This document shows, in pieces, positions 21,371 through 22,411 of a stretch of 22,411 bases of DNA. The position numbers and the translations under genes were made by a program. A model generated the notes under the pieces. That model was given only the letters and a program-made list of their open reading frames with translations, was not told where the DNA came from and did no database searches. This DNA comes from Carex sylvatica (lineage: Eukaryota; Streptophyta; Magnoliopsida; Poales; Cyperaceae), in assembly GCA_964058845.1 (NCBI GenBank), contig CAXKVR010000559.1, forward strand, positions 1 to 22,411. The letters run 5' to 3'. Position 1 is the stretch's first letter; each line of letters starts with the position of its first letter.

Positions 21371-21904
21371 ATCAATCAATTTTTAGATTCATAAATTTTT
21401 ATCTCCGTAATATCGGAAAGAAATTGCCTCAGAAAAGAAATAAGATGATCAGAAAATGAATGTTTTGAAAATAAGATATAAAGAAGAAAATAGAGGCACG
21501 GAAGGAAAGTTAAATAGGCCGAGTAAGTGGTCAGAAGTGGAAACCGGTGTCCGTTAAAATTAGTTAAACATGAAGTGAATAGCAATGTGGACAAAATGTG
21601 AACAATACATGGTGGATGAAAATATTTTCTCTATTTTATCTAAATGGTAATGTTCACTGCTCCAACTGATAGAATCTTTATTGTTGTATTAAAATTTCAA
21701 GATAAACGTATTTTCAGAAGAATCGAATAAAGAACTAAAATGCACGATAACAGAGGAAATCGTATCCATAAAAATATCATATCATAAATTATGAATAGTT
21801 CATTGCTGAATGCATCGGAATTTTAGTAATATTCTGTCGACATGCTTTGGTAAAATTGGAGAGTGCACTTAACAAGCGAGCCTGGCGAAGGCCTTTAGTG
21901 AGGT

Positions 21905-22012
21905 CCAATTACGTGGATGCTGATTCAGAACGAGAGAGGACGGTGGACGCACACGTGTCGACCATCCGTTAATAGTAACTTGAGCACAGTTTGTGCTTTT
22001 TGTTACACGCGT
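21905..22012. promoter_or_regulatory. ACGT-core motif cluster, possible ABRE-type promoter
   Basis: CCAAT at 21905, ACGTGG at 21911, the perfect palindrome-centred CACACGTGTC at 21950-21959 and CACGCGT at 22006-22012 lie within 110 bp of GC-enriched sequence. G-box/ABRE plus CE3-like pairs mark abscisic-acid-responsive promoters in plants. No gene start is visible inside the window on either side, so a target could only be outside. Function is inferred from motif density. Confidence 0.35.
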
Positions 22013-22411
22013 AGGACTCTTAAAATTTCGATGGGAGGTCCTTTTCAGGCTGATCGGGTGGACCAACGACCCTTTCCTTGCCCTCCTTGACCCCAATTAT
22101 CGGAATTTACGCACCTAGTTTTTTTATTAATTTTTTAATAAGACAAAACTGTTGTTAGCCCTTTAGTAATAATTAAAAACACAACTAAATCCTTCAAGGC
22201 ACACACAAACCGAACTTGCTTCTGAGCCGTCAATAGTCTAAAATGATTTTTACAAATTTCGTACGATTAAATGAGGCACGGGACTTGGTTTGATTTAAAA
22301 ATTTAAACTGATTTCCATTTTGCAAAAAAATATTTATTCCCTTATGAGCCGTCAAATTCGATATGATGCTTTGGTAAACAAAGACCTACGGATCAAAAGG
22401 CACACCTTTGT
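22013..22411. other. Unassigned sequence at right edge
   Basis: No gene is seen. GAGCCGTCAA occurs at 22224 and 22346, and ATGCTTTGGTAAA at 22366 repeats 21842. These are small direct repeats of unknown origin. Confidence 0.4.

Overview
This is a plant nuclear window, most likely from an AT-rich eudicot. The support is many short GT-AG introns, a plant-type SEC14/SFH lipid-transfer gene, a Ty1/copia fragment and a complete Mutator-like element (MULE). I could run no database search, so family names rest on recognised motifs.

Layout. 1-256 is a broken copia RNase H fragment, followed by a remnant of a GGATATCC-rich short repeat (257-490). 1177-5986, with leader exons to about 7050, is a minus-strand SEC14-like gene. 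It rebuilds into 14 coding exons and a continuous 638-residue frame, with an N-terminal CRAL-TRIO module and a C-terminal nodulin-like tail. From 7273 to 17671 lies a 10.4-kb MULE inserted just upstream of the SEC14-like gene. It has about 228-bp terminal inverted repeats that are about 98% alike, and a 9-bp target duplication matching at 8 of 9 bases.

The MULE carries two apparently intact genes facing each other, the same layout as mudrA/mudrB in maize MuDR. From the left end runs a MURA-type transposase (3 coding exons, 993 aa). From the right end runs a plant mobile domain (PMD, MAIN/MAIL1-like) protein (8 coding exons, 818 aa) in the place where MuDR keeps mudrB. Both genes appear to start from a leader exon next to a TIR and splice across a leader intron (about 0.5 kb and 2.5 kb) that ends immediately before the ATG. 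The 2.5-kb intron holds a six-copy array of about 226-bp units and an AATCGA-rich repeat with an exact 25-bp period.

The flank from 17681 to 22411 is AT-rich and mostly non-coding. It holds degenerate repeats around 19.9-20.75 kb, a repeated GCTGTGCATCGC motif at 21.07-21.37 kb, and a cluster of ACGT-core motifs near 21.9-22.0 kb that could be a promoter for a gene outside the window.

Most notable: the intact MULE that pairs a transposase with a PMD gene, its TIRs built from four GC-rich palindromic modules, the repeat-loaded leader introns, and its placement a few dozen bases from the SEC14-like promoter motifs.
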